DNA of 64,000 nucleotides from Colwellia psychrerythraea (GTDB taxonomy: Bacteria > Pseudomonadota > Gammaproteobacteria > Enterobacterales > Alteromonadaceae), in NCBI RefSeq assembly GCF_000764225.1, contig NZ_JQED01000015.1, positions 310,001-374,000 on the forward strand, read 5' to 3'. Position numbers and translations under genes: made by a program. This document shows positions 1 through 9,231 of the stretch, in pieces (within the stretch, counting starts at the first letter, position 1; the number at the start of each line of letters is the position of its first letter). The notes below the pieces were generated by a model that saw nothing but the letters and a program-made list of their open reading frames with translations, did not search any database and was not told where the DNA came from.

Positions 1-118
1 AACAACGGATTGACTTCTCACGACCAACAAAAAGTGGAATAACCATTTGCGGGTAAACAACAACATCTCTTAAGGCTAAAACGGGGATCTCAACGACACC
101 AGATAATTCTTTACTCAT
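1..118 (-). CDS. lon: Lon protease, N-terminal fragment (cut by window edge)
   Basis: Only the first 39 codons are inside the window, read on the minus strand from an ATG at 118. The residues VEIPVLALRDVVVYPQMV are the typical start of the Lon N-terminal substrate-binding domain. Lon is an ATP-dependent cytosolic serine protease that degrades misfolded and short-lived proteins. It lies downstream of clpP-clpX on the same strand, which is the conserved gammaproteobacterial order tig-clpP-clpX-lon. A terminator at 266-325 and a sigma32-type promoter at 175-201 separate it from clpX, so it is probably its own heat-inducible unit. Identity is firm from position and sequence; the rest of the protein cannot be judged here. 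Confidence 0.92.
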   Translation of the reverse strand, partial: MSKELSGVVEIPVLALRDVVVYPQMVIPLFVGREKSIRC

Positions 119-174
119 TGGCTACTCTTTTTGGGAATTGTTTAAATTGATAGAAAAATAAAGCTATAGAATCT

Positions 175-201
175 ATATGGGGCTAGGCTGTTAACTTTCA
201 A
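175..201 (-). promoter_or_regulatory. Sigma32 (heat-shock) promoter of lon
   Basis: On the minus strand TTGAAA (196-201) is followed after 13 bases by CCCCATAT (175-182). This matches the RpoH consensus CTTGAA-N13-15-CCCCAT. It lies about 57 bp before the lon start. Heat-shock control of lon is established in Escherichia coli. Confidence 0.8.
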
Positions 202-265
202 CAAGAGATAAAAAATAAAGCACTAAACATACTCATTATTAAGTAATTAAGTGTAACTCATGGAT

Positions 266-325
266 CAAAAAAGCCTCAAACAGTAAGTCATTATTATCGG
301 TAATAATGGCTTACTGTTTGAGGCT
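266..325 (-). terminator. Rho-independent terminator after clpX
   Basis: A near-perfect inverted repeat with 25-base arms (272-296 and 301-325) and a 4-base loop is followed on the minus strand by six T residues (266-271). It ends the clpP-clpX transcript just before the lon promoter. Confidence 0.9.
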
Positions 326-364
326 AATATACTTAAAGCCAAACTTTACATCAAGGTGTCATAG

Positions 365-1639
365 TTACTCAGAAGCAGCTTGTTCTTGCTTGCTATCATA
401 AATAACAATCGGTTTACTCTCACCTTTGATTGTATTTTCATCTACAACTATTTTGCTAACATTTTCCATCGACGGTAATTCATACATGGTATCAAGCAAA
501 ACAGCTTCAACTATAGAACGCAAGCCGCGAGCACCTGTTTTTCGGTCCATTGCTTTACGAGCGATAGCATGTAAAGCATCAGCTCTAAACTCTAACTCTA
601 CATTTTCCATATCAAAAAGTGCAGTAAATTGTTTAGTTAATGCATTCTTGGGCTCTTGTAGTATTTGAATAAGAGCAGCTTCATCTAATTCACGTAATGT
701 TGCTAACACAGGTAAACGACCGATGAATTCAGGAATTAAACCGTATTTAACTAAATCTTGTGGTTCAACATCAGCTAAACGATCAGTTAAAGATACTTCT
801 TGATCTTTGCCACGCACTTCAGCACCAAAACCAATACCAGTACCGGTATGATTGCGTTGTTCAACAACTTTGTCTAATCCTGCAAATGCCCCACCACAAA
901 TAAAGAGTATTTTAGATGTATCTACCTGCAAAAACTCTTGTTGAGGGTGCTTACGACCACCTTGAGGTGGCACCGACGCGACAGTACCTTCAATAAGCTT
1001 TAATAATGCTTGTTGAACACCTTCACCTGATACATCACGGGTTATCGATGGATTGTCTGACTTGCGTGATATTTTATCGATTTCATCAATATAAACGATA
1101 CCACGTTGTGCTTTTTCTACATCGTAGTCACATTTTTGCAATAATTTTTGAATGATGTTCTCAACATCTTCGCCCACATAGCCAGCTTCAGTTAATGTCG
1201 TTGCATCCGCCATAGTAAATGGCACATCTAATAAACGAGCAAGGGTCTGCGCTAATAATGTTTTACCACTACCTGTTGGGCCTATAAGTAAGATATTACT
1301 TTTACCAAGCTCAACGCCATTATGATTATCACCATTGCGCAAGCGTTTATAGTGATTATAAACAGCAACAGCTAACACTTTTTTAGCATGCTCTTGACCA
1401 ATAACATAATCATCAAGACTTTCACGTATCTCGATAGGAGAAGGTAATGCTTCTTTACTTTCTTTTGGCGAAATTTCAGAAATTTCTTCGCGAATAATGT
1501 CATTACATAACTCTACACATTCATCACAAACAAAGACTGATGGGCCAGCAATTAATTTACGCACCTCATGTTGGCTTTTGCCACAAAATGAGCAGTAAAG
1601 TAATTTACCATTATCGCCACCACTTTTAATATCGGTCAT
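365..1639 (-). CDS. clpX: ATP-dependent Clp protease ATP-binding subunit ClpX
   Basis: ClpX is the hexameric AAA+ unfoldase that recognises substrates (including ssrA-tagged proteins) and feeds them to ClpP in the cytoplasm. The 424 residues equal the E. coli length. An N-terminal C4 zinc-binding domain uses Cys16, Cys19, Cys38 and Cys41. Walker A GPTGSGKT is at residues 120-127, Walker B is in [10 protein letters not shown], and the loop GIGFGAEV carries the IGF tripeptide that docks on ClpP. It follows clpP by 75 bp on the same strand. The ssrA and smpB genes that supply its best-known substrates are in this same window. Confidence 0.98.
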   Translation of the reverse strand: MTDIKSGGDNGKLLYCSFCGKSQHEVRKLIAGPSVFVCDECVELCNDIIREEISEISPKESKEALPSPIEIRESLDDYVIGQEHAKKVLAVAVYNHYKRLRNGDNHNGVELGKSNILLIGPTGSGKTLLAQTLARLLDVPFTMADATTLTEAGYVGEDVENIIQKLLQKCDYDVEKAQRGIVYIDEIDKISRKSDNPSITRDVSGEGVQQALLKLIEGTVASVPPQGGRKHPQQEFLQVDTSKILFICGGAFAGLDKVVEQRNHTGTGIGFGAEVRGKDQEVSLTDRLADVEPQDLVKYGLIPEFIGRLPVLATLRELDEAALIQILQEPKNALTKQFTALFDMENVELEFRADALHAIARKAMDRKTGARGLRSIVEAVLLDTMYELPSMENVSKIVVDENTIKGESKPIVIYDSKQEQAASE

Positions 1640-1714
1640 GCCCTACCTCTAAACTTTTAATACCAATAAATCCATTTATTACTCAATCTATACCGCTAAG
1701 TATACACCGAAATC

Positions 1715-2377
1715 CTATTTATCGTTACGTTGTTCTAATATGGAGTCTACTAATCCATATTCAACCGCTGCTTCTGCACTTAAAAAATTATCTCTGTCTG
1801 TATCTTGAGATACTTGCTCTAAGGTCTGCCCTGTATGCTCAGCCATTAACTTATTCAGTTTTTCTTTTATGAATAATATCTCTTTCGCATGTATTTCAAA
1901 ATCTGAAGCTTGGCCTTGAAAACCGCCTAAAGGCTGATGAATCATTACTCGAGCATTTGGCAAACAATAACGTTTACCTTTTTCACCACCTGACAATAAA
2001 AAAGCTCCCATGCTTGCTGCTTGGCCAATGCAAACAGTGCTAATGTTAGGCTTAATAAACTTCATTGTGTCATAAATCGCCATACCTGCAGTAACTGAAC
2101 CACCCGGCGAGTTTATATATAAAAAAATATCCTTATCAGGGCTTTCAGATTCTAAGAATAGTAACTGAGCAATGATAAGATTAGCCATATGATCTTCAAC
2201 TTGACCACAAAGGAAGATTACACGCTCTTTTAACAGCCTTGAATATATATCATATGAACGCTCACCTTTAGCTGTTTGCTCAACAACCATAGGTACTAAC
2301 GCACTTTCGATACCGCTCGCACTGCTTTGCGATGAAACTTGAGATGATCTTTGTGATGTAATGTGAGAATTAAACAA
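1715..2377 (-). CDS. clpP: ATP-dependent Clp protease proteolytic subunit ClpP
   Basis: ClpP is the tetradecameric serine peptidase partner of ClpX/ClpA. The catalytic triad can be placed as Ser122 (GQAASMGAF), His147 (VMIHQPLGG) and Asp196 (DTDRDNFL), with the same spacing as in E. coli. The protein is 220 residues, slightly longer than the usual 207, because of a Ser/Gln-rich N-terminal stretch of about 26 residues before ALVPMVVEQ that would be the propeptide. The chosen start is a TTG at 2377, supported by a good ribosome site (GGGAAGG about 8 bases upstream). No ATG exists until residue 30, which would remove the propeptide. Downstream of tig and upstream of clpX. Confidence 0.96.
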   Translation of the reverse strand: MFNSHITSQRSSQVSSQSSASGIESALVPMVVEQTAKGERSYDIYSRLLKERVIFLCGQVEDHMANLIIAQLLFLESESPDKDIFLYINSPGGSVTAGMAIYDTMKFIKPNISTVCIGQAASMGAFLLSGGEKGKRYCLPNARVMIHQPLGGFQGQASDFEIHAKEILFIKEKLNKLMAEHTGQTLEQVSQDTDRDNFLSAEAAVEYGLVDSILEQRNDK

Positions 2378-2398
2378 GAGTATACCTTCCCTTTATAG

Positions 2399-2433
2399 AT
2401 AAAAATGGCCTGTATGTTGCCATACAAGCCATT
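2399..2433 (-). terminator. Terminator after tig
   Basis: The arms 2401-2416 and 2421-2433 (AATGGCTTGTATG / CATACAGGCCATT on the minus strand) form a hairpin followed by TTTTTAT. It separates tig from clpP. The likely clpP promoter sits immediately before it, so transcripts starting there would lack part of the stem. Confidence 0.7.
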
Positions 2434-2435
2434 AA

Positions 2436-2464
2436 ATTTAAGCGATTGCTTAGTTAGTTGTCAA
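2436..2464 (-). promoter_or_regulatory. Probable sigma70 promoter of clpPX
   Basis: On the minus strand a consensus -35 TTGACA (2459-2464) is followed after exactly 17 bases by TTAAAT (2436-2441). No sigma32 element (CCCCAT) is visible in the tig-clpP gap. Confidence 0.6.
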
Positions 2465-2488
2465 TGTAAAACTAATGAAAAGTAAGCT

Positions 2489-3796
2489 TTACTTAGCTTC
2501 TGGGTTCATTATCTCATTGAAACTAGCTTTTTTGTCTGAAACTTTAGCTTTTTCAACTAAAAGCTCAACAGCTTGCTCTTCTAAAGCAACATTTTGCATT
2601 TGTTGCATAAGCTCGTTGTTGTTAGCATAATATTCAATTACTTCTTTCGGGTCTTCGTAAGCAGAAGCAGCAGAAGCAATTAATTCGTTAACTTTAGCAT
2701 CATCAACTTTAAGTTCGTTTACTTTAATCACTTCACCTAAAAGCAAGCCAACTTTAACACGGCGTTCGGCTTGCTCTGTGAACATTTCTGCAGGCAATTC
2801 TGGTAAGTTTTTAGGATCCATTTGACCTTGGAAACGTTGCATCGCTTGTTGACGTAAAACATCAACTTCTTGCGAAACAAGTGCCGCAGGTAAATCAATT
2901 TCATGTCCAGCTAATAAACCATCAATAACTTGAGTTTTAACTTTAGCTTTAACTGCTTGAGTTAATTCACGTGCCATATTTTTACTTACTTCAACACGTA
3001 ATGCTTCAACGCCACCTTCTTCAATGCCAAAAAGTTTTGCAAACTCTTCATCAATTTCAGGTAAAATTGGACCTTCAGTTTTATGAACGACAATATCAAA
3101 CTCTGCATCTTTACCTTTAAGGTTTTCTGCATGGTAATCGTCTGGGAAAGTTACCTTGATAGTTTTCTCTTCACCAACTTTCATGCCAGTAACTTCTTTC
3201 TCAAAACCAGGGATCATTCGACCAGCGCCTAGCTCTAATTCAAAACCTTCTGCTTTACCACCTTCAAACTCTTCACCGTCTACACGACCAGTGAAATCAA
3301 GTGTTAATTTATCACCTGATTTAGTTTTACGTTTATTTTCTTTCCACGTTTGGTGCTGTTTTTGAAGCGTAACAAACATTTCATCTAAATCAGCATCAGT
3401 CACGTCTACTTCTGGACGCTCAATAGCGATTTTTTCTAAATCTTTTAATTCAACAACAGGATAAACTTCAAAAGTTGCTTCAAATTCTAACGCTTTGCCA
3501 TCTTCATTGCTTTTAGCAACAAATGACGGACGACCAGCTGGGTTGATTTTTTCTGCAACAATTGCATCAACAAAGTTACGCTGCATGATTTCACCAGCAA
3601 CTTCTTGACGTACTGATTGACCATAGCGTTTTTGAATTACTGACGGTGGCACTTTACCTGGACGGAAACCGTTAATACGCTGTGTTTTACTAATTTGACG
3701 AAGACGATTTTTTACTTCTACATCTACTTTTTCGGCCGGAACAGAAATAGTCAGACGACGTTCCAAACCTTGTGTAGTCTCAACTGAAACTTGCAT
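2489..3796 (-). CDS. tig: Trigger factor, ribosome-associated chaperone
   Basis: Trigger factor binds the ribosomal exit tunnel and helps nascent chains fold; it also has peptidyl-prolyl isomerase activity. The 435 residues match the family length (432 in E. coli). The N-terminal ribosome-docking signature [17 protein letters not shown] is present near residue 45. A central FKBP-like domain (about 150-245) contains [15 protein letters not shown] and [16 protein letters not shown]. The C-terminal alpha-helical cradle completes it. It is first in the tig-clpP-clpX-lon series and has its own strong promoter at 3919-3947. Confidence 0.98.
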   Translation of the reverse strand: MQVSVETTQGLERRLTISVPAEKVDVEVKNRLRQISKTQRINGFRPGKVPPSVIQKRYGQSVRQEVAGEIMQRNFVDAIVAEKINPAGRPSFVAKSNEDGKALEFEATFEVYPVVELKDLEKIAIERPEVDVTDADLDEMFVTLQKQHQTWKENKRKTKSGDKLTLDFTGRVDGEEFEGGKAEGFELELGAGRMIPGFEKEVTGMKVGEEKTIKVTFPDDYHAENLKGKDAEFDIVVHKTEGPILPEIDEEFAKLFGIEEGGVEALRVEVSKNMARELTQAVKAKVKTQVIDGLLAGHEIDLPAALVSQEVDVLRQQAMQRFQGQMDPKNLPELPAEMFTEQAERRVKVGLLLGEVIKVNELKVDDAKVNELIASAASAYEDPKEVIEYYANNNELMQQMQNVALEEQAVELLVEKAKVSDKKASFNEIMNPEAK

Positions 3797-3854
3797 TTAA
3801 ATACCTCAAAAACTTAGCGTATTACGCTTTTTACGCATCAATTAATAACCAACA

Positions 3855-3877
3855 AATTTGATAAAATTTATCAAATT
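3855..3877. promoter_or_regulatory. Palindrome in the tig leader
   Basis: AATTTGATAA / TTATCAAATT are perfect 10-base arms with a 3-base centre, in the roughly 115-base untranslated leader of tig. It has no GC content to make a strong hairpin and could be a protein site or an AU-rich leader structure; function unknown. Confidence 0.4.
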
Positions 3878-3918
3878 GATGACAAAATGATGCCCTGTTA
3901 CAAAAATTATGACGACGA

Positions 3919-3947
3919 ATTATAGCGAGCCCCCAAAAAAGTTGCAA
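3919..3947 (-). promoter_or_regulatory. Strong sigma70 promoter of tig
   Basis: Minus-strand TTGCAA (3942-3947), a 17-base spacer and a perfect TATAAT (3919-3924). It lies about 125 bp before the tig start codon. The rest of the 3797-4237 gap shows no gene; one short ORF there is AT-rich and unsupported. Confidence 0.8.
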
Positions 3948-4237
3948 GGTGTAAGTTTTAACCTTGAGTATTTTATCTGTTATTCTGCGATACAAGTACA
4001 CATATGCATAAAACACTATGTTATTTGGAGCTACAATTATTCAGAATAATTTATGCCCTTATGCATAAGACGTAACCCCACAGAGACTCTTCAAATTATT
4101 GCTGCGTGCAGTATGTTATAAGACAAAAAATGAACATGAGTATTAAAGAGTTAAATGATTTTTCTAAGGAGATGCAAAAAGTGATTATAGTGAGGTAATA
4201 AGATACTTTTAAGGAAGTTTAATGCTATGAAGAGAAG

Positions 4238-4314
4238 TGGTCGGTGATGCAAGATTCGAACTTGCGACCCCTTGGACCCAAACCAAGTGCGCTACCAAGC
4301 TGCGCTAATCACCG
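4238..4314 (-). tRNA. tRNA-Pro (anticodon TGG), distal copy
   Basis: A 77-base gene with CCA encoded at the 3' end. The anticodon stem CTTGG / CCAAG encloses the loop TTTGGGT, giving anticodon TGG. The T-loop GTTCGAATC and D-arm AGCGCAGCTTGGTAGCGC are canonical. It is identical base for base to the copy at 4586-4662. Confidence 0.97.
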
Positions 4315-4360
4315 ACATATTCTTTCTATATTCCATTAGTAGGCACTAATGAAGTAAAGA

Positions 4361-4436
4361 TGGGGTGGCTAAAGGGACTTGAACCCTCGACAACCGGAAT
4401 CACAATCCGGGGCTCTACCAACTGAGCTATAGCCAC
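4361..4436 (-). tRNA. tRNA-His (anticodon GTG)
   Basis: The anticodon stem CCGGA / TCCGG encloses TTGTGAT, so the anticodon is GTG. The acceptor GTGGCTA pairs with TAGCCAC and CCA is encoded. A G at 4437 supplies the extra 5' G(-1) that tRNA-His requires, so processing probably starts at 4437. Confidence 0.97.
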
Positions 4437-4467
4437 CATAACACTTTTTATTTTACCACACATAGGA

Positions 4468-4544
<77 letters not shown>

Positions 4545-4585
4545 ACATTACCTACAAAGCACATCCACTTTATTAAGTATTAAAG

Positions 4586-4662
4586 TGGTCGGTGATGCAA
4601 GATTCGAACTTGCGACCCCTTGGACCCAAACCAAGTGCGCTACCAAGCTGCGCTAATCACCG
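4586..4662 (-). tRNA. tRNA-Pro (anticodon TGG), promoter-proximal copy
   Basis: Same structure and sequence as the copy at 4238-4314. It is the first gene of the cluster Pro-Arg-His-Pro. The E. coli equivalent (argX-hisR-leuT-proM) has a Leu gene here and only one Pro gene. Confidence 0.97.
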
Positions 4663-4712
4663 ATTTATGCTGCTTCAACTAACAGTAAACTGCCTCGTTT
4701 CAACGGATGCGG

Positions 4713-4741
4713 ATATTACCGAGTTGCTTACCCTCAGTCAA
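4713..4741 (-). promoter_or_regulatory. Strong promoter of the tRNA cluster
   Basis: Minus-strand TTGACT (4736-4741), a 17-base spacer and TAATAT (4713-4718). The -10 is followed by a GC-rich discriminator (CCGCATCCG), the usual mark of stringently controlled stable-RNA promoters. Nothing else is seen in the 4742-4932 stretch. Confidence 0.75.
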
Positions 4742-4974
4742 ACCTTTTTTATAAATAAATAACTGTTCGGTCATTTTTAGCACAAGTCGTTGCATTCTTC
4801 TTCTAGTCACAGCCTTTGCTGTCCTTTATTTATGCGGGCTAGTTTACTTGCTGATTTTATCTCATAGCAAAGCTATTTAATCATTAAATAAAGTAAACCT
4901 ACAATACAGGTGTCGTTTATGGCAAAATAACGGTGTTTTTTTTATCACTTAAAACCAAGGTCAGCAGTAGAGTT

Positions 4975-5829
4975 ATGAGAGCATCATTGATCGATGGCAA
5001 AGCAATTGCCAAAAAGCTTAGAGATTCAGTAAAAGAAGAAGTTAATTTACGTATTAGTAACGGCAAAAGAGTACCAGGCTTGGCTGTAATTTTAGTAGGT
5101 TGCGATCCAGCCTCTCAAGTTTATGTTGGAAGTAAACGTAAAGCATGTGAAGAAGTTGGTTTTATTTCTCGCTCTTATGATTTACCGCGCACTACCTCTG
5201 AGCAAGAACTACTAACCTTAGTAAGTGAATTAAATAACGATGACTCTATCGACGGTATCTTAGTACAGCTACCTTTGCCTGAAAATTTAAATGCAGATTT
5301 AATTATAGAGCACATTAACCCTGTAAAAGATGTGGATGGCTTTCATCCCTCAAATGTTGGAAAACTAGTACTGAGACAACCAGGATTAAGACCTTGCACA
5401 CCTAAGGGCATTGTGACGCTAATAGAGTCAACAGGTATAGATCCTAAAGGTTTAGACGCTTTAGTTATTGGTGCTTCAAACATTGTTGGTCGACCTATGG
5501 GGTTAGAGTTGTTATTAGCCAAGTGCACCGTAACGACAACACACCGTTTTACTAAAGATTTAGAGGGTAAAGTACGAAATGCCGACCTTATTGTGGTAGC
5601 CGTTGGTAAGCCTGGTTTCATTCCAGGTGAGTGGATTAAAGAAGGCGCCATAGTTATTGATGTGGGCATTAACCGATTAGATAATGGAAAATTGGTAGGT
5701 GATGTTGATTTTGGTGCAGCTAAAGAAAGGGCTTCGTTTATCACACCGGTTCCAGGCGGTGTTGGACCAATGACTGTTGCTAGCCTTATTGAAAACACGC
5801 TCATTGCTTGTCAACAATCTGATAAATAA
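4975..5829 (+). CDS. folD: Bifunctional methylenetetrahydrofolate dehydrogenase/methenyltetrahydrofolate cyclohydrolase
   Basis: FolD interconverts 5,10-methylene- and 10-formyl-tetrahydrofolate with NADP+, supplying one-carbon units for purine and fMet synthesis. The 284 residues match the family. Visible signatures are [14 protein letters not shown] (active-site Lys), VDGFHP, the nucleotide-binding [11 protein letters not shown] and the C-terminal [16 protein letters not shown] place the start at ATG 4975 because the protein then begins [15 protein letters not shown] as in homologues; an in-frame GTG at 4933 would add 14 poorly supported residues. It stands alone, convergent with cysS, as is common near cysS-ppiB-lpxH. 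It connects functionally with glyA, gcvT and gcvH at the other end of the window. Confidence 0.97.
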   Translation: MRASLIDGKAIAKKLRDSVKEEVNLRISNGKRVPGLAVILVGCDPASQVYVGSKRKACEEVGFISRSYDLPRTTSEQELLTLVSELNNDDSIDGILVQLPLPENLNADLIIEHINPVKDVDGFHPSNVGKLVLRQPGLRPCTPKGIVTLIESTGIDPKGLDALVIGASNIVGRPMGLELLLAKCTVTTTHRFTKDLEGKVRNADLIVVAVGKPGFIPGEWIKEGAIVIDVGINRLDNGKLVGDVDFGAAKERASFITPVPGGVGPMTVASLIENTLIACQQSDK

Positions 5830-5870
5830 TACTGCGATAAATTATTATCTTATTAACGTTAAAGTTAATA

Positions 5871-5909
5871 AAAAAAGGGTGAACACTAAGAACAAGTGTT
5901 CACCCTTTT
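5871..5909. terminator. Bidirectional terminator between folD and cysS
   Basis: Arms AAAAGGGTGAACACT (5873-5887) and AGTGTTCACCCTTTT (5895-5909) are perfectly complementary. A-rich and T-rich flanks let it serve both convergent genes. Confidence 0.9.
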
Positions 5910-5949
5910 ACATATCTAGACTTGTATTTAACAGTGTTTAAATCACTAT

Positions 5950-7359
5950 TTACGCTTGACGCCACGTAGTCTTACCAGCGCTATCTTCCAAAACAATATT
6001 CATAGCATTTAGTTTATCACGTGCATCATCGGCTAGCGCCCAATCTTTATCTACTCGTGCTTGATTACGTTGTACAATAAGTGCTTCAATTATTGCCACT
6101 TCATCATTATCATTATCCCCTTGCAAGAAAGCAGCGGGGTCAAGCTGTAACAAACCTACAATCTCACCTAAAGCGACTAATGTTGACGCTAATTCTATCG
6201 CTAAATCAGTATTATTTGCGGCTTTAGCTACATTCAACTCTTTCGATATTTCAAATAATACCGCTAATGCCTGTGGTGTATTAAAGTCATCATCCATTGC
6301 TTGGCAAAATTGTTTAACAAAACTTGACTCTTTATCTAACACAAAATAACGCTCGACATTCACATCACGTAGAGAAGTATAAATTCGTTCTACAGAAGCT
6401 CTCGCTTGCGTTAAGTTATCAGTAGAATAATTTAACTGGCTGCGATAGTGACCTGTTGTTAAAAAGAACCTTACAGTTTCGGCATCATATTGCGCTAAGA
6501 CATCTCGAATCGTAAAAAAATTGCCCAGTGATTTAGACATTTTTTCTTGGTCTACTTGCACCATACCTGTATGCATCCAGTAATTAACATATGGTGTATC
6601 TAGTGCACAACAACTCTGTGCTATTTCATTTTCATGATGGGGAAAAGTTAAATCTGAGCCACCGCCATGAATATCAAAATGATGTCCAAGCTCTTTAGCA
6701 TTCATCGCTGAACATTCAATATGCCAACCCGGACGGCCTTCCCCCCAAGGAGATGACCAACTTGGCTCTCCTGGCTTAGCTGACTTCCAGAGTACGAAAT
6801 CAAGGGGGTTACCTTTATTCTGATCTACTTCTACACGCGAACCTGCTTGCAATTGTTCTAAATTCTGTCCACTAAGTTTACCGTAGTTAGCATAACTAGA
6901 AACTTTAAAAAGAACATCACCCTGCCCTGAGTTTTCTGCATCATCACCGGCAACATAAGCATGTTTCTTAGCAACCAAGGTTTCAATCATTGCAATGATT
7001 TCATCCATGTGTGTAGTAACTCTCGGCTCTAAATCAGGCCTAGCCATATTAAGTGCATCAAAATCTTGATGCATTGCCGCAATTGTACGTTCAGTTAACG
7101 CTTCAGGGGTTTCATTATTTTCATTAGCTCTATTGATAATTTTATCTTCAACATCGGTGATGTTACGGACATAGTTAACATCGTAGCCAGAAAACCGTAA
7201 ATAACGAGCAATATTATCAAAACTAATGTAAGTACGACCATGGCCTATATGGCATAAGTCATAAACGGTGCAACCACAAACATATAAGCCTACTTTACCT
7301 GCATTTATTGGTGTAAAGGTTTCTTTTTTACGACTTAACGTGTTGAAAATTTGCAACAT
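5950..7359 (-). CDS. cysS: Cysteine--tRNA ligase
   Basis: Class I aminoacyl-tRNA synthetase that charges tRNA-Cys in the cytoplasm. The 469 residues fit the family. The HIGH motif is in [15 protein letters not shown] near residue 35 and the KMSKS motif in [12 protein letters not shown] near 268. Zinc ligands are visible as the Cys in CGCTVY, the Cys in WHIECSAM and the His/Glu in [11 protein letters not shown]. It is followed on the complementary side by ppiB and lpxH, the same neighbourhood as in E. coli. Confidence 0.98.
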   Translation of the reverse strand: MLQIFNTLSRKKETFTPINAGKVGLYVCGCTVYDLCHIGHGRTYISFDNIARYLRFSGYDVNYVRNITDVEDKIINRANENNETPEALTERTIAAMHQDFDALNMARPDLEPRVTTHMDEIIAMIETLVAKKHAYVAGDDAENSGQGDVLFKVSSYANYGKLSGQNLEQLQAGSRVEVDQNKGNPLDFVLWKSAKPGEPSWSSPWGEGRPGWHIECSAMNAKELGHHFDIHGGGSDLTFPHHENEIAQSCCALDTPYVNYWMHTGMVQVDQEKMSKSLGNFFTIRDVLAQYDAETVRFFLTTGHYRSQLNYSTDNLTQARASVERIYTSLRDVNVERYFVLDKESSFVKQFCQAMDDDFNTPQALAVLFEISKELNVAKAANNTDLAIELASTLVALGEIVGLLQLDPAAFLQGDNDNDEVAIIEALIVQRNQARVDKDWALADDARDKLNAMNIVLEDSAGKTTWRQA

Positions 7360-7443
7360 GATATTTTATGACTCCTACTGAGTAGCTTTTATTAGATTAG
7401 GGGTAGATTGTACCTGAACATATCTAAAGGATCATCAAGACTC

Positions 7444-7771
7444 ATACCAAATACATTAATTAATTGACAACATAGCGAGAATTAAAAGGCATATAGGCAA
7501 GGCATTAATTGAAGTGAATAGTTTTCCATTGTCAAAAATCAATAACGCAGTATAAAGCGTTTATAAACCAGCCCTTTGGGGAAAACTGAGCAAAACATAC
7601 CCGTCGTTACATTTGTTTTTAAGGACACTACATGGATGTAGCTTATTAGATAATGCAGGAGCATATTCTCCTGAATAACCATTAACAAAAAATGTGCCTT
7701 GATTATAATTCGCTCTGGTTTCCTGAAACGAGCATCTTCAAGTAGAACGGGTATATTGATGCAATTGGTAT
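7444..7771. mobile_element. MITE-like non-coding repeat element (candidate)
   Basis: The 482-base gap between cysS and ppiB contains a segment bounded by imperfect inverted ends: ATACCAAATACATTAAT on the left and, reverse-complemented, ATACCAATTGCATCAAT on the right. Inside are small palindromes (CTACATGGATGTAG near 7630; CAGGAG/CTCCTG near 7658-7676). No credible protein is encoded; a 79-codon ORF across it has no recognisable features. No target-site duplication is obvious. The length (about 328 bp), terminal repeats and lack of coding suggest a MITE or similar dispersed repeat, but only one copy is in the window. Confidence 0.5.
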
Positions 7772-7841
7772 AATGCACTTTATAGCAAGTTAGCGTACAA
7801 TTATGGCAATTAATTTTTTGAGAACTTGAGTAGAGATAAAT

Positions 7842-8333
7842 ATGATTACACTAAAAACAAACCTTGGCGATATTAAAATTGAATTAGACTTTGAAAACGC
7901 CTCTGTTACTGCACAAAACTTCCAGCAATATGTTGAAGAAGGACACTACAACGGCACCATTTTTCACCGTGTTATTAAAGGCTTTATGGCACAGGGTGGT
8001 GGCTTTGCTCCAGGCTTAGAAGAAAAAGAAACTCGTGCTAGCATTAAAAATGAAGCGAACAATGGCCTAAGCAATAAGCGTGGCACTTTAGCAATGGCCC
8101 GTACTCAAGAGCCACATTCTGCTTCAGCACAATTCTTCATTAACTTAACGGATAATAATTTCTTAGATTTTACCAGTGAGTCTGTGCAAGGCTGGGGTTA
8201 TTGTGTTTTTGGTGAAGTTGTTGAAGGCATGGACATAGTAGATAAAATGACTTTGGTTGAAACAGGCAACATGTATGGCCATGGCGACGTTCCAAAAGAT
8301 GATATCTTAATAGAGTCAGCTATCGTTGAATAA
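7842..8333 (+). CDS. ppiB: Peptidyl-prolyl cis-trans isomerase B (cyclophilin)
   Basis: Cytoplasmic cyclophilin that speeds prolyl isomerisation during folding. The 163 residues form one complete cyclophilin domain without signal peptide. Active-site signatures [32 protein letters not shown] and the Trp-Gly-Tyr-Cys-Val-Phe-Gly-Glu-Val segment are intact. lpxH follows after 15 bases, so the two probably form one transcript. Confidence 0.97.
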   Translation: MITLKTNLGDIKIELDFENASVTAQNFQQYVEEGHYNGTIFHRVIKGFMAQGGGFAPGLEEKETRASIKNEANNGLSNKRGTLAMARTQEPHSASAQFFINLTDNNFLDFTSESVQGWGYCVFGEVVEGMDIVDKMTLVETGNMYGHGDVPKDDILIESAIVE

Positions 8334-8348
8334 CGTTAGAAACCAGTA

Positions 8349-9095
8349 GTGATTGAAAATAATAAAACAGCAGTAACTTATTTTATTGCTGATTTACACC
8401 TTAGCGAAAACAGGCCTGATATCAGTGCCTGTTTTTTGCGATTTTTAGCAAATGATGCTATTGAGGCTGAAAAGCTTTATATCCTTGGTGACTTATTTGA
8501 AGCTTGGGTCGGTGATGATGATGACAGTCCTTTCCTTAAGACCATCGCTGACGCACTTACTAAGTTAAGCCAAACCGGAACAAAAATTTATTACATTCAC
8601 GGTAATAGAGATTTTCTAATAGGTAAGCGTTACGCTAAACAAGCAAGTATGAAACTGCTTCCTGAAGTCGATACTATCGATCTTTATGGCCAACATGTGG
8701 TGATTATGCATGGCGATACCTTATGTACTCGCGATGTCGATTATCAAGTATTTAGGAAGAAGTCCCGTTCTTGGTGGTGGCAAGCAACGATTAAGAGTCT
8801 GCCATTATTTGTACGTAAAAAAATAGCAGCAAACTATAGAAAAAAAAGTGCCTCTGCTACCTCAGTGAAATCACAAGAAATCATGGATGTTACTGATAGC
8901 GAAGTGGTTAAATGTTTGCAAAAGTATCAAAGCCAATTGTTAATTCATGGCCATACGCATAGACCAGCAATACATGAAGTTACTGCAAATGATAAGCCTG
9001 CCAAACGTATCGTTTTAGGTGATTGGTATGAGCAAGGTGCATGGCTAAAGGTAACCACTTACTCTATTGAATTACTAAACAGACCGTTGACATGA
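8349..9095 (+). CDS. lpxH: UDP-2,3-diacylglucosamine diphosphatase
   Basis: LpxH cleaves UDP-2,3-diacylglucosamine to lipid X and UMP in lipid A synthesis at the inner face of the cytoplasmic membrane. The 248 residues show the calcineurin-like metallophosphatase motifs: FIADLHLSE (D-x-H), LGDLFEAWVGDD (GD), YIHGNRDFLIG (GNRD), VVIMHGDTL and LLIHGHTHRP (GHTH). The start is a GTG at 8349, 15 bases after ppiB; no ATG lies near it. The ppiB-lpxH pairing is conserved in gammaproteobacteria. Confidence 0.96.
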   Translation: MIENNKTAVTYFIADLHLSENRPDISACFLRFLANDAIEAEKLYILGDLFEAWVGDDDDSPFLKTIADALTKLSQTGTKIYYIHGNRDFLIGKRYAKQASMKLLPEVDTIDLYGQHVVIMHGDTLCTRDVDYQVFRKKSRSWWWQATIKSLPLFVRKKIAANYRKKSASATSVKSQEIMDVTDSEVVKCLQKYQSQLLIHGHTHRPAIHEVTANDKPAKRIVLGDWYEQGAWLKVTTYSIELLNRPLT

Positions 9096-9147
9096 TGAGA
9101 ACTGTGAGCATTACGGTTATTGATTTCTACAATATAACGGTCGTGGG

Positions 9148-9185
9148 AAATATAACGGACACAGAATTTGTCCGTTATATTTTTA
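9148..9185 (+). terminator. Terminator after lpxH
   Basis: AATATAACGGACA (9149-9161) pairs with TGTCCGTTATATT (9169-9181), followed by a T run. It also could serve the convergent miaE transcript. Confidence 0.85.
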
Positions 9186-9231
9186 AAATATTAAAGTTTA
9201 CACCATAGTAATGAACAATTTTGTTAATTAC

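Noticed and set aside
3831..4016. A 61-codon minus-strand ORF before tig
   Set aside because: It overlaps the tig promoter and leader and has no ribosome site or protein-like features.
7539..7778. A 79-codon minus-strand ORF between cysS and ppiB
   Set aside because: It lies inside the MITE-like element and has no conserved features; counted as non-coding.
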